Assembly (NCBI RefSeq): GCF_900091845.1
Contig: NZ_FMCI01000276.1
Span: 1 to 37,774 of the forward strand
Direction: 5' to 3'
Source: Streptomyces sp. SolWspMP-5a-2
Lineage (GTDB): Bacteria; Actinomycetota; Actinomycetes; Streptomycetales; Streptomycetaceae
Length of the DNA: 37,774 nucleotides
This document shows, piece by piece, positions 8,233-15,665 of the stretch. Each line of letters starts with the position of its first letter. Positions within the stretch are counted from its first letter, which is position 1. The notes beneath the pieces are model-generated. The model had not been told where the DNA came from. It worked only from the letters and a program-made list of their open reading frames with translations, and searched no databases. The position numbers and the translations under genes are program-made.

Positions 8233-8710
8233 GCCTAACTCCCCTATTACTGGCCCTTGCACAGATCCACACTTCGCGGATCCGGGTCAGACCTCACCCC
8301 CCATTGGCACTGGGGGCGTGCGCCGGAACGCGTCGACCGCGGCCGAATGTATCTGTCCAACTGCCCTCTGCAACAGGTCAATCGGACGAGAATTCTGGAC
8401 GGAAGGGGTCCGGAATGTTGCGAGAATTCAACTCAATTCAGGGCAAGTCGGACCACACAAAAGGGCGCAGAACGCGCAAAAGACCCGCACACTTTGGCTG
8501 CTTCTTGTCGCGCGGGAAGCCGGAACTCACAGGTGCGCGGAGTGCGGGATCGCGCGGCTTCCCCAACTGTACCGCGCTCAACCATGCAGAATTGCCCCCT
8601 CCGTTTCTCTCACGGAGGAGGCAATTCGATGAACTCTCGGTCACCGGAGTTACCCTGGGTAACAAAACCGGTCGACCGGCCTGTCACCCGGGCCGTCCGG
8701 CCGGGCCCGG
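8233..8710. other. 478-base intergenic region: csp leader and a strong hairpin
   Basis: No gene that I can defend. Nearest the cold-shock gene it carries small inverted repeats (GATCC/GGATC around 8269-8288; CCCCC/GGGGG around 8297-8315) that could structure the csp leader. A possible minus-strand promoter reads TTGCAG (8373-8368), 16 bases, TACATT (8351-8346), giving a leader of about 110 bases. The segment 8390-8470 is unusually AT-rich for this genome with two gaattc/aattc motifs. A 16-bp hairpin occupies 8589-8627. Confidence 0.5.
8589..8627. terminator. Long hairpin with an AATT-containing stem
   Basis: Arms of 16 bases (8589-8604 and 8612-8627) pair with a single C/A mismatch around the loop ttctctc. 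It lies 84 bases downstream of the sulfur-carrier stop codon, so terminator for the SAM-riboswitch operon is the simplest role. The stem's GAATTGCC end is unusually AT-rich for a Streptomyces terminator, so an operator or RNA processing site is possible. Confidence 0.6.
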
Positions 8711-8986
8711 TCAGCCGCCCGCGACCGCCGGGATGATCGAGATGCCCGCGCCGTCCGGCGTGGCCGTCTGCAGACCCTGCTCGAAGCGGACGTCGTCGTC
8801 GTTCACGTAGACGTTCACGAACCGGCGCAACGCGCCCTGGTCGTCCAGGACCCGGGCGGAGATGCCCGTGTGGTTCTTCTCCAGGTCGGCGATGACCTCG
8901 CCGAGGGTCGCGCCCTCGGCCGTGACCTCGGACCGGCCGCCGGTGTAGGTGCGCAGGATGGTCGGGATGCGGACGGAGACGCTCAT
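8711..8986 (-). CDS. MoaD/ThiS-family sulfur carrier protein, CysO-like (candidate MetO)
   Basis: A 91-residue beta-grasp protein ending in ...SIIPAVAGG. The terminal Gly-Gly is the residue pair that is adenylated and converted to a thiocarboxylate in ThiS, MoaD and CysO. Compared from memory with mycobacterial CysO it shares IPTILR, TGG, TLGEVIADLE, GIS, RFVNVYVND-DVRF and the PAVAGG tail, so it is CysO-like rather than MoaD- or ThiS-like. Its ATG overlaps the stop of the upstream threonine-synthase-like gene (ATGA), so translation is coupled, and both follow a SAM-I riboswitch. No cysM or Mec+ metalloprotease gene is adjacent, unlike the mycobacterial cluster. The partner in sulfur transfer is therefore most likely the PLP enzyme next to it. 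Sulfur-transfer function is inferred from family and context. Confidence 0.9.
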   Translation of the reverse strand: MSVSVRIPTILRTYTGGRSEVTAEGATLGEVIADLEKNHTGISARVLDDQGALRRFVNVYVNDDDVRFEQGLQTATPDGAGISIIPAVAGG

Positions 8987-10269
8987 GATGCGAGGCCAGC
9001 CTCTCGGAAGGAGTCGAGGTTCGGACGGATGGTGGCGGTGAGGCCGGTGCCGGCCACCGCGTCGAGGGTCTTCAGTCCGTCCCCGGTGTTCAGGACGACG
9101 GTGGTGAGTGACGGGTCGAGGAGACCGCTGTCGATCAGCTTCTTCGTGACGCCGACGGTCACGCCGCCCGCCGTCTCGGCGAAGATGCCCTCGGTGCGGG
9201 CGAGCAGCTTGATCGCGTCCACGACCTGCTCGTCCGTGACGTCCTCCACGGCGCCGCCGGTGCGGCGGGCGATGTCCAGGACGTAGGGGCCGTCGGCCGG
9301 GTTGCCGATGGCGAGCGACTTGGCGATGGTGTTCGGCTTCTGCGGCCTGACCACGTCGTGGCCCGCCTTGTAGGCCACCGAGACCGGGGAGCAGCCCTCG
9401 GCCTGCGCGCCGAAGATCCGGTAGGGCCGGTCCTCGACGAGCCCAAGACCGATCAGCTCCCGGAGCCCCTTGTCGATCTTGGTGAGCTGGGACCCCGAGG
9501 CGATCGGGACGACGAGCTGGTCCGGCAGCCGCCAGCCGAGCTGCTCGCAGATCTCGTACGCGAGGGTCTTGGAGCCCTCCGCGTAGTAGGGCCGCAGGTT
9601 GACGTTGACGAAGCCCCAGCCCTCGCCCGCCGGGTCACCGATCAGCTCGGAGCAGAACCGGTTCACGTCGTCGTAGTTGCCCTCGATGCCGATCAGCTCG
9701 CCGCCGTAGACCGCGGCCATCACGACCTTGCCCTGCTCCAGGTCGTGCGGGATGAACACGCAGGAGCGGAACCCGGCCCGCGCGGCGGCGGCGCCGACCG
9801 CCCCGGCCAGGTTGCCGGTGGAGGAGCAGGAGAGGGTGGTGAAGCCGAAGGCGCGGGCGGCCTCCAGGGCCTGGGCGACGACCCGGTCCTTGAAGGAGTG
9901 GGTCGGGTTGCCGGAGTCGTCCTTCACGTACAGACCGCCGGTGACGCCCAGCTCGCGGGCCAGGTTGTCGGCCTTGACGAGCTTGGTCCAGCCCGGGTTG
10001 ATGTTCGGCTTGTCGGCCACGTCGGAGGGGACGGGCAGCAGCGGCGCGTAGCGCCAGATGTTCGCGGGGCCCGACTCGATCCGCTTGCGCAGCTCCTCGG
10101 TGTCGTACCCGGAGAAGTCGTAGGCGATCTCCAGCGGCCCGAAACACTCCTCGCAGGCGAAGACCGGACCGAGGGGCACCCGGTGGCCGCACTCCCGGCA
10201 GCTGAGCGCCGCGGCGGGGCCGAGGTCTACGGTGGGGTTCGTGGCGGTTTCGGCAGTCTGCACAGCCAT
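8983..10269 (-). CDS. thrC: Threonine-synthase-like PLP enzyme; probable O-phosphohomoserine-dependent homocysteine synthase (MetM-type)
   Basis: Fold-type II PLP enzyme of 428 residues in the threonine synthase family. Residues 24-42 form a Cys4 ribbon (SCREC, ACEEC) as in actinobacterial forms. The PLP lysine is Lys127 in NPTHSFKDRV, and the phosphate loop is SSTGNLAGA (149-157). Generic annotation would be threonine synthase (O-phosphohomoserine to threonine). The context argues otherwise: there is no hom or thrB nearby, a SAM-I riboswitch precedes it, and a CysO-like carrier is coupled through ATGA. Streptomyces usually keep a separate hom-thrC-thrB cluster (memory). I infer that this paralogue replaces the phosphate of O-phosphohomoserine with carrier-delivered sulfide, making homocysteine. 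I recall a recent report naming such proteins MetM and MetO in Streptomyces but cannot verify it. Start ATG 10269; AGGAGAAAGG lies about 14 bases upstream at the 3' edge of the riboswitch. Confidence 0.9.
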   Translation of the reverse strand: MAVQTAETATNPTVDLGPAAALSCRECGHRVPLGPVFACEECFGPLEIAYDFSGYDTEELRKRIESGPANIWRYAPLLPVPSDVADKPNINPGWTKLVKADNLARELGVTGGLYVKDDSGNPTHSFKDRVVAQALEAARAFGFTTLSCSSTGNLAGAVGAAAARAGFRSCVFIPHDLEQGKVVMAAVYGGELIGIEGNYDDVNRFCSELIGDPAGEGWGFVNVNLRPYYAEGSKTLAYEICEQLGWRLPDQLVVPIASGSQLTKIDKGLRELIGLGLVEDRPYRIFGAQAEGCSPVSVAYKAGHDVVRPQKPNTIAKSLAIGNPADGPYVLDIARRTGGAVEDVTDEQVVDAIKLLARTEGIFAETAGGVTVGVTKKLIDSGLLDPSLTTVVLNTGDGLKTLDAVAGTGLTATIRPNLDSFREAGLAS

Positions 10270-10289
10270 GTGAGGCGAGGCCCTTTCTC

Positions 10290-10440
10290 CTCATCTTCCT
10301 CACGACGCATCTCGCCGTGAGACGGATTTGGCACCTTCCCGAGCCGGGAGCCTCGCGTGATGATCGTCAGTGATCCACGAGACCGGCTGGAGGGTTGCCG
10401 GGGCTTCATCGGGCCGTGTCCCTCTGCCCCTCTGGATGAG
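10290..10440 (-). ncRNA. SAM-I (S-box) riboswitch
   Basis: Read on the minus strand, 151 bases contain the S-box landmarks in order: P1 5' strand CTCATC (10440-10435), AGAGGGGCAGAGGGA, GGCCCGATGAAGCC, CGGCAACC, a variable arm, GGAAGGTGCCAAATCC, a GAGATGCG hairpin, and the P1 3' strand GATGAG (10295-10290). The P1 3' strand runs directly into the ribosome-binding site (GATGAGGAGAAAGG) 21 bases before the thrC-like ATG, with no terminator stem, so SAM binding should hide the Shine-Dalgarno and act on translation. Strong pattern match, unscored. Confidence 0.95.
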
Positions 10441-10611
10441 CGGTATGCGGTTGTGTCCTGCGGTTGTGGGCGCCGGCGGACCCCGACATGCGATGGTCAC
10501 CAGCGTTGTTCAAGACTGTAACCGAAGGCCAGGACAGTTGAGATAGTCGTCCGAACCGCGAGATGGATCACACGGTCCGCTCGCCGAGTGAACGTTAAGG
10601 AGCCGCGCACT
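10441..10611. other. Divergent promoter region, riboswitch operon / gpgS
   Basis: The 171 bases between the riboswitch 5' end and the gpgS start must hold both promoters. I see no convincing -35/-10 pair for either. A weak candidate for gpgS is ttgaga near 10538 with gatggat about 18 bases on. Confidence 0.3.
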
Positions 10612-11556
10612 GTGCTGAACGAAGTCGAGCGCTGGCTGACCACCCGCTCCTGGTCCGTGACCGATCGCCCGCTGCACCGCGTCCTGGCCGCCAAGCGCGC
10701 CACCGGACAGACGGTCAGCGTGGTGCTGCCCGCGCTCAACGAGGAGGAGACCGTCGGCGACATCGTCGCCGTCATACGGCACGACCTCATGCGGCAGGCG
10801 CCCCTCGTCGACGAGATCGTCGTCGTCGACTCCGGGTCCACCGACCGCACCTCCGAGGTGGCCGCCGCGGCGGGCGCCCGGGTCGTGCACCGCGACGAGA
10901 TCCTGCCCCGGCTGCCCGCCGTGCCCGGCAAGGGCGAGGTGCTGTGGCGCTCCCTGCTGGTCACCGGCGGGGACATCGTGTGCTTCGTGGACGCCGACCT
11001 CAGGGAGTTCTCGTCCGACTTCGTCCTCGGGATCGTGGGCCCGCTGCTCACCGACCCCGGGATCGATCTGGTCAAGGCGATGTACGACCGTCCGCTGCGC
11101 GGCGCGGCCGGACAGGGCGGCCGGGTCACCGAGCTGATGGCGCGCCCGCTGCTGAACATGCACTGGCCGCAGCTCGCCGGTTTCGTGCAGCCGCTCGGCG
11201 GCGAGTACGCGGCCCGGCGCTCGCTCCTCGAACAGCTGCCGTTCCCGGTCGGGTACGGGGTCGAGCTGGGCATGCTGGTCGACGCCCTGCACCTGGCGGG
11301 CCTCGACGCCCTCGCCCAGGTCGACGTCGGGGTGCGCGTCCACCGTCACCAGGACGGCCAGGCGCTGGGCCGGATGGCCGCCGCGATCTACCGGACCGCG
11401 CAGCTGCGGCTGGCCCGCGGCCATCTGATCCGGCCCGCGCTGACCCAGTTCGAACGCGGCGCCGACGGCTTCGAGCCGCGGACCTACCCGGTCGACACCG
11501 AGGAACGGCCGCCGATGACGGAGATCGCCGAGTACGCGGCCCGCAAGGTCGCCTGA
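10612..11556 (+). CDS. gpgS: Glucosyl-3-phosphoglycerate synthase (GT-A family glycosyltransferase)
   Basis: A 314-residue GT81-type retaining glycosyltransferase that transfers glucose from a nucleotide sugar to 3-phosphoglycerate. This is the first step towards glucosylglycerate and, in mycobacteria, methylglucose lipopolysaccharide. Marks include SVVLPALNEEETVG (35-49), the nucleotide region VVDSGSTDRTSE (71-82), the metal-binding FVDADLREFSSD (D127/D129), and GYGVELGMLVDA further on. The start is GTG 10612 because AAGGAG lies nine bases before it; GTG 10588 is in frame but would put that ribosome-binding site inside the gene. A 12-bp hairpin follows the stop. No gpgP phosphatase is adjacent, but otsA and otsB are, suggesting a compatible-solute neighbourhood. 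Confidence 0.9.
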   Translation: MLNEVERWLTTRSWSVTDRPLHRVLAAKRATGQTVSVVLPALNEEETVGDIVAVIRHDLMRQAPLVDEIVVVDSGSTDRTSEVAAAAGARVVHRDEILPRLPAVPGKGEVLWRSLLVTGGDIVCFVDADLREFSSDFVLGIVGPLLTDPGIDLVKAMYDRPLRGAAGQGGRVTELMARPLLNMHWPQLAGFVQPLGGEYAARRSLLEQLPFPVGYGVELGMLVDALHLAGLDALAQVDVGVRVHRHQDGQALGRMAAAIYRTAQLRLARGHLIRPALTQFERGADGFEPRTYPVDTEERPPMTEIAEYAARKVA

Positions 11557-11557
11557 G

Positions 11558-11584
11558 CCGGTGGCCCGGCCGCCGGGCCACCGG
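11558..11584 (+). terminator. Terminator after gpgS
   Basis: Perfect 12-bp inverted repeat, arms CCGGTGGCCCGG and CCGGGCCACCGG, with a 3-base loop, starting two bases after the gpgS stop. Confidence 0.85.
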
Positions 11585-11639
11585 TCGTATACGTCCTCAC
11601 CTGGCCGCGTCCGTACGTTTGAGCGTTTACGGGCGTGGC

Positions 11640-11645
11640 TAGGTT
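11640..11645 (+). promoter_or_regulatory. -10 box of a leaderless otsA promoter
   Basis: TAGGTT stands seven bases before the otsA ATG, so transcription should start at or next to the start codon. There is no ribosome-binding site. A -35-like ttgagc occurs at 11619-11624. Confidence 0.6.
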
Positions 11646-11652
11646 GAGGCGT

Positions 11653-13053
11653 ATGGCTCCCTCCCCCGACGCCGCAGCCCAGGTGCTGGTCGCGTCCAAC
11701 CGCGGTCCGGTCTCGTACGACGTGCAGAGCGACGGGACGCTGGCCGCCCGGCGCGGTGGCGGCGGACTCGTCTCGGGGCTGTCCGCCATCGGGCCCGACG
11801 CGGGCGCGCTGTGGGTCTGCGCGGCCCTCTCCGACGGCGACCGCGAGGCGGTGCGGCGCGGGGTCGGCGAGGACGGCGTGCGGATGCTGGACATCCCGGC
11901 CGAGGTGTACGCCGACGCGTACAACGGCGTCGCGAACTCGGTGCTCTGGTTCGTGCACCACATGCTGTACCAGACGCCCGTGGAGCCGGTCTTCGACGCG
12001 GAGTTCCGGCGCCGGTGGGCGTCGTACGAGAGCTACAACCGGGCCTTCGCCGAGGCGCTCGCCGAGGAGGCGGCCCCGGGCGCGGCGGTGCTGGTGCAGG
12101 ACTACCACCTGAGCCTGGTGCCCGGCCTGCTGCGCGCGCTCCGCCCCGATCTGCGCATCGGGCACTTCTCGCACACGCCGTGGGCGCCGCCCGAGTACTT
12201 CCGGATGCTGCCGGACGACATCGCCGCGCAGGTGCTGCGCGGGATGCTCGGCGCGGACCGCCTCGGCTTCCTCACCGAGCGCTGGGCCGCCGCCTTCCGG
12301 GCCTGCTGCGAGGACCGCGTCGGCGGCCTCGGCAGCACCAGGACCGGGGTGCACGGTCTGGGCGCGGACGGGGAGTTCCTGCGCCGCCGCTCGCACGAGG
12401 CGGACGTGGAGGAGCGGATCGTCGCGCTGCGCGAGGAGGTCGGCGCGGGCCGCAGGACCGTGGTGCGGGTGGACAGGACCGAGCTGTCGAAGAACATCGT
12501 GCGCGGCCTGCTGGCGTACCGGCAGCTCCTCGACGACCGGCCGGAGTGGCGCGAGCGGGTCGTGCACGTGGCGTTCGCCTACCCGTCGCGGCAGGACCTG
12601 GCGGTGTACCGGGAGTACACGGCGGAGGTCCAGCGCGTGGCCGAGGAGATCAACGAGCGGTACGGGACGGCGTCCTGGACCCCGGTCGTGCTCCATGTGA
12701 AGGACGACTTCGCGCGCTCGCTCGCCGCGTACCGGATCGCCGACGTGGCCCTCGTGAACCCGATCAGGGACGGCATGAACCTGGTGGCGAAGGAGGTGCC
12801 GCTGGTCTCCGACGAGGGGTGCGCGCTGGTGCTGTCGCGGGAGGCGGGGGCGTTCGAGGAGCTGGGCGAGGACGCGATCGCGGTCAACCCCTACGACGTG
12901 TCGGCGACCGCCGACGCCCTGCACGAGGCGCTGTCGATGCCCGCGGGCGAGCGCGCCGAGCGGGCCAAGCGGCTGTCGGCGGCGGCGACCGCGCTGCCGC
13001 CGTCGCGCTGGTTCCTCGACCAGCTGGACGCGCTGCGGGGCCCGCGGGACTGA
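11653..13053 (+). CDS. otsA: Trehalose-6-phosphate synthase
   Basis: GT20 glycosyltransferase of 466 residues making trehalose-6-phosphate from a nucleotide-glucose donor and glucose-6-phosphate. Family marks: SNRGPVS (15-21) and the glycine-rich GGGGLVSGL (35-43), WFVHHMLY (99-106), VQDYHL (148-153), IGHFSHTPWAPPE (169-181), the donor-phosphate pair in RVDRTELSKN (Arg275, Lys280), and NPIRDGMNLVAKE. The start is ATG 11653, served by a leaderless TAGGTT box; GTG 11635 upstream in frame is less likely. It is tail-to-tail with otsB, so although the two enzymes form one pathway they are not an operon here. Length and motif order are complete. Confidence 0.95.
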   Translation: MAPSPDAAAQVLVASNRGPVSYDVQSDGTLAARRGGGGLVSGLSAIGPDAGALWVCAALSDGDREAVRRGVGEDGVRMLDIPAEVYADAYNGVANSVLWFVHHMLYQTPVEPVFDAEFRRRWASYESYNRAFAEALAEEAAPGAAVLVQDYHLSLVPGLLRALRPDLRIGHFSHTPWAPPEYFRMLPDDIAAQVLRGMLGADRLGFLTERWAAAFRACCEDRVGGLGSTRTGVHGLGADGEFLRRRSHEADVEERIVALREEVGAGRRTVVRVDRTELSKNIVRGLLAYRQLLDDRPEWRERVVHVAFAYPSRQDLAVYREYTAEVQRVAEEINERYGTASWTPVVLHVKDDFARSLAAYRIADVALVNPIRDGMNLVAKEVPLVSDEGCALVLSREAGAFEELGEDAIAVNPYDVSATADALHEALSMPAGERAERAKRLSAAATALPPSRWFLDQLDALRGPRD

Positions 13054-13082
13054 CCGCGGCCGCGGGCCCCGGCGGGCGGTCA
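13051..13082. terminator. Possible shared hairpin over the otsA and otsB stop codons
   Basis: Arms TGACCGC (13051-13057) and GCGGTCA (13076-13082) include the stop codon of each convergent gene; the interior is GC-rich and can extend pairing. A weak candidate terminator. Confidence 0.4.
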
Positions 13083-13952
13083 GTCCAGCCGGTCGGCGAG
13101 GGCGCGCAGCAGGGCGACCAGGCCCGCGGGTCCGTCGACCACGAGGTCGGAGCGGTCGCGCAGTTCGGTGACCTCGTCGCTGCCGCTGCACACCAGCAGG
13201 CCCGGGGTGCCGTCGGCGCGCAGCCGGTCGACGGCGGTGTAGGCGGGGAGGTCGCCGAGGTCGTCGCCGCCGTAGAGGACGGACGTCGCCGAGACCCGCC
13301 GGACGTGGTCGCGCAGGGCGACGCCCTTGTCCATGCCGGGCGGGCGCAGCTCCAGGACCATGCGGCCGGGTTCGACCACCAGGCCGTGCCGGGCGGCGAG
13401 GTCGGTGAGGGGCAGGCGCAGCGCCTCGAAGGCGGCCTTCGGGTCACCGGCCCGGCGGGTGTGGACGGCGACCGCCCGGCCCTTCTCCTCGATCCAGGTG
13501 CCCTGCCAGGCGCCGACGCTGTCCAGGAAGCCGGGCAGTTCGGCGCGGAGCGAGGCGACCCCGGGGTGCGGGGCGGGGGCGGTGACCTCGCCGGTCGCGG
13601 CGTCCCAGCGTTCGGCGCCGTAGTGGCCGAGGACGACGAGGTGTTCGAGTCCCGGCACCCCGGCGAAGCCGCCGTGCCGGACGGCGACCGCGGCCGGGCG
13701 GCCGGTGACGACGGCCACCGAGGCGACCTTCGGGGCGAGGGCGGCGAGCGCGGCCACCGCGTCCGGGTGGGCGCGGGCCTGCTCGGGGTCGGGCACGATC
13801 GGGGCGAGCGTGCCGTCGAAGTCGAGGGCGATCAGCGCGCCGGAGGGGCGGGTGAGGATGGCGTCGAGTCCCTCGCGTCCGGCCGCGGTGGCGGGCGTCG
13901 GCAGAGGGGCCGGGGTTGGCGTGGAGTGCGTCGAGTCCGTGTGGCTGCCCAT
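13080..13952 (-). CDS. otsB: Trehalose-6-phosphate phosphatase
   Basis: HAD-superfamily phosphatase of 290 residues removing phosphate from trehalose-6-phosphate. HAD motif I is DFDGTLAP with the catalytic Asp44 and Asp46, motif II lies in VAVVTGRP (79-86), the motif III lysine is Lys209 in GMDKG, and motif IV is GGDDLGD (Asp230/231/234). A cap domain fills the space between. The first 25 residues are Ser/Thr/Pro-rich and probably disordered. Start ATG 13952 has a TAGGGT box six bases upstream (13964-13959) and no ribosome-binding site, so the transcript is likely leaderless, like that of convergent otsA. Confidence 0.93.
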   Translation of the reverse strand: MGSHTDSTHSTPTPAPLPTPATAAGREGLDAILTRPSGALIALDFDGTLAPIVPDPEQARAHPDAVAALAALAPKVASVAVVTGRPAAVAVRHGGFAGVPGLEHLVVLGHYGAERWDAATGEVTAPAPHPGVASLRAELPGFLDSVGAWQGTWIEEKGRAVAVHTRRAGDPKAAFEALRLPLTDLAARHGLVVEPGRMVLELRPPGMDKGVALRDHVRRVSATSVLYGGDDLGDLPAYTAVDRLRADGTPGLLVCSGSDEVTELRDRSDLVVDGPAGLVALLRALADRLD

Positions 13953-13958
13953 GGGGCG

Positions 13959-13964
13959 ACCCTA
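13959..13964 (-). promoter_or_regulatory. -10 box of a leaderless otsB promoter
   Basis: TAGGGT on the minus strand, six bases before the otsB ATG, without a Shine-Dalgarno. No clear -35. Confidence 0.45.
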
Positions 13965-14014
13965 ACCGGGTGGCCCGGGGCGCACCCATGGCTCATCGGG
14001 GCGCGGCCGGATCC

Positions 14015-14251
14015 TCAGCGTTCCGACCGGCGCCGGTCGCGCACCCGCCGGAGCCTGTTCACGGTGACCGGGTCGTGGGCCAGGGCCCGCCGGTCGTCGA
14101 GGAGGGCGTTGAGGAGCTGGTAGTAGCGGACGGGGGCCAGGCCCAGCTCCTCGCGGATGGCGCGTTCCTTGGCGCCGGGGCCCGCGAAGCCCCGGCGTTC
14201 GAGCGCGAGAACGGCCTGTTCGGTGCGGCCGAGTCCGGATGCGTCGTCCAT
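14015..14251 (-). CDS. DUF3263 domain protein
   Basis: A 78-residue basic protein matching the actinobacterial DUF3263 pattern: an N-terminal helix (TEQAVLALERRGF), then a helix-turn-helix-like part (GAKERAIREELGLAPVRYYQLLNALLDD) and a basic C-terminus rich in Arg. The shape suggests nucleic-acid binding, but its function is not known to me. Start ATG 14251 is chosen because minus-strand TACCGT lies seven bases upstream (14264-14259), giving a leaderless gene; an in-frame GTG nine bases earlier lacks support. It is separated from otsB by 62 bases and read in the same direction. Confidence 0.8.
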   Translation of the reverse strand: MDDASGLGRTEQAVLALERRGFAGPGAKERAIREELGLAPVRYYQLLNALLDDRRALAHDPVTVNRLRRVRDRRRSER

Positions 14252-14344
14252 ACCCCGCACGGTAGCCGCCTGACCGCGGTCGCGGGGCGTGCGGCGGGTG
14301 CCGTGACCGGAGGGGCGGGCCGGTGGGCCCCTCCGGCCGGGGTA

Positions 14345-15619
14345 CTAGGTTCCGCTGTCGGCCTTGGTGGCCGTCGACTCCAGGCCGGCGAGGACGGAGG
14401 CGGGGGTGGAGCCGGGGGCGACGGCGCCGCCGATGTTCTTCTTCACGTCCGCCGCGACCTCGGCCCAGGACGTCCGGCCGACCGGGTAGGTCTCGGACTG
14501 GGGCAGTTCGTCGAGGAACGGCTTGAGCGCGGCGTCGCGCCCGGCGGCGCTCATCGTCTCGGAGGCGGAGTTGGTGACCGGGAGCAGGTCGTACTCGCGG
14601 GAGAAGTCGAGGACGTTCTCCTCGCTGTAGACGAAGTCGAGGAAGTCGCCGACCTGCTGGGCGTGGCCGTTGTGGCGGAAGGCGGTCATCCAGTCGGCGA
14701 CGCCCATGGAGTACCTGCTGGGGCCGGTGTGCCCCGGCATCCGGACCATGCCGTACTCGACGCCCTGCTTCTGGGCCATCTTCATCAGGGAGGGGTGGCC
14801 GTTGAGCATGCCGACGTCGCCGTCGGCGAAGGCGCTGAAGGCGCTCGCGCGGTTGAGCTTGCCGGGGGCGACGGGGCCGGTGAGGCCCTTGTCGACGAGT
14901 TCGTCCTTGAGCCAGGTGAAGGTGGCGACGTTCTCCGGGGAGTCGAGGCCGTAGGTGCCGAAGGAGTCGGTGTAGCCGCCGCCCCCGCTCAGCAGCCACT
15001 GCATCGTCTCGGCCTGCGCCTCCTCGGGGCCGAGCGGCAGGGCGTAGGGGTACTTGACGCCCTCGGCCTTGAGGGCGGCGGCGTCGGCGGCCAGGTCCTT
15101 CCAGCTCTTGGGCGGGGTGAGACCGGCCTTCGAGAAGAGGGTCTTGTTGTAGAAGAGGAGGCGGGTGGAGGCGGCGAACGGCATCCCGTACTGGACGTCC
15201 TTGACCCGGCCCGCGGTGGCGAGCTGGGAGGCGAAGTCGGCCTGGGTGGAGATGGAGAGCAGGTCGTCGGCCTGGTAGAGGAGGTTGTCGGCCGCGTAGT
15301 CGGCGTAGGAGCCGATCTGCGCCATGTCGGGCGGATTCCCGGCGGCGACGAGTTCCTTGACCTTGCGGTCGACGTCGTTCCACGAGTACACGGTGACGTC
15401 GATCTTCACGCCGGAGTGGTTGCTCTCGTAGGTGTCCGTCAGCCGGTCCCAGTACTTCTGGGAGCTGTTGGCGGCGGAGTCCCCGTACTCGGCCGCGACC
15501 AGCTTGAGGGTGACGTCGTCGGAGCCGCCGGTGAGGCCGCAGCCACCGAGCACCGCCGTCATCCCGAGGGCGGAGACCGCCGCGATCGTTCCTGTCCTGC
15601 GTCGCTGCCGCCGCTGCAC
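14345..15619 (-). CDS. Extracellular sugar-binding lipoprotein (ABC transporter solute-binding protein)
   Basis: A 424-residue solute-binding protein of the carbohydrate-uptake type 1 family. The N-terminus is a lipoprotein signal: VQRRQRRR, hydrophobic core TIAAVSALGMTAV, lipobox LGGC with Cys27. The mature part shows the usual DVTLKLVAAEYG start, AGNPPDMAQIGS and LFYNKTLFSKAGL. The start GTG 15619 is preferred because GGGTGGGG lies eight bases upstream; GTG 15646 is an alternative. No permease genes sit beside it, so it must use permeases elsewhere, and the shared ATPase MsiK is encoded 19 kb away in this window. It is divergent from nagK over two dre-like DasR sites, pointing to amino-sugar or chitin-oligomer uptake. 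The ligand is inferred from context. Confidence 0.92.
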   Translation of the reverse strand: MQRRQRRRTGTIAAVSALGMTAVLGGCGLTGGSDDVTLKLVAAEYGDSAANSSQKYWDRLTDTYESNHSGVKIDVTVYSWNDVDRKVKELVAAGNPPDMAQIGSYADYAADNLLYQADDLLSISTQADFASQLATAGRVKDVQYGMPFAASTRLLFYNKTLFSKAGLTPPKSWKDLAADAAALKAEGVKYPYALPLGPEEAQAETMQWLLSGGGGYTDSFGTYGLDSPENVATFTWLKDELVDKGLTGPVAPGKLNRASAFSAFADGDVGMLNGHPSLMKMAQKQGVEYGMVRMPGHTGPSRYSMGVADWMTAFRHNGHAQQVGDFLDFVYSEENVLDFSREYDLLPVTNSASETMSAAGRDAALKPFLDELPQSETYPVGRTSWAEVAADVKKNIGGAVAPGSTPASVLAGLESTATKADSGT

Positions 15620-15665
15620 CGCTGTTGCCCCACCCTGCTGTCGCACTGTTCGAATTACTGGACCA

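Noticed and set aside
8438..8665. A 75-codon minus-strand frame in the csp/sulfur-carrier gap
   Set aside because: It spans the long hairpin, has no ribosome-binding site or GC third-position bias, and resembles no family.
10588..10590. GTG 10588 as the gpgS start
   Set aside because: The only good ribosome-binding site (AAGGAG) lies after it and before GTG 10612.
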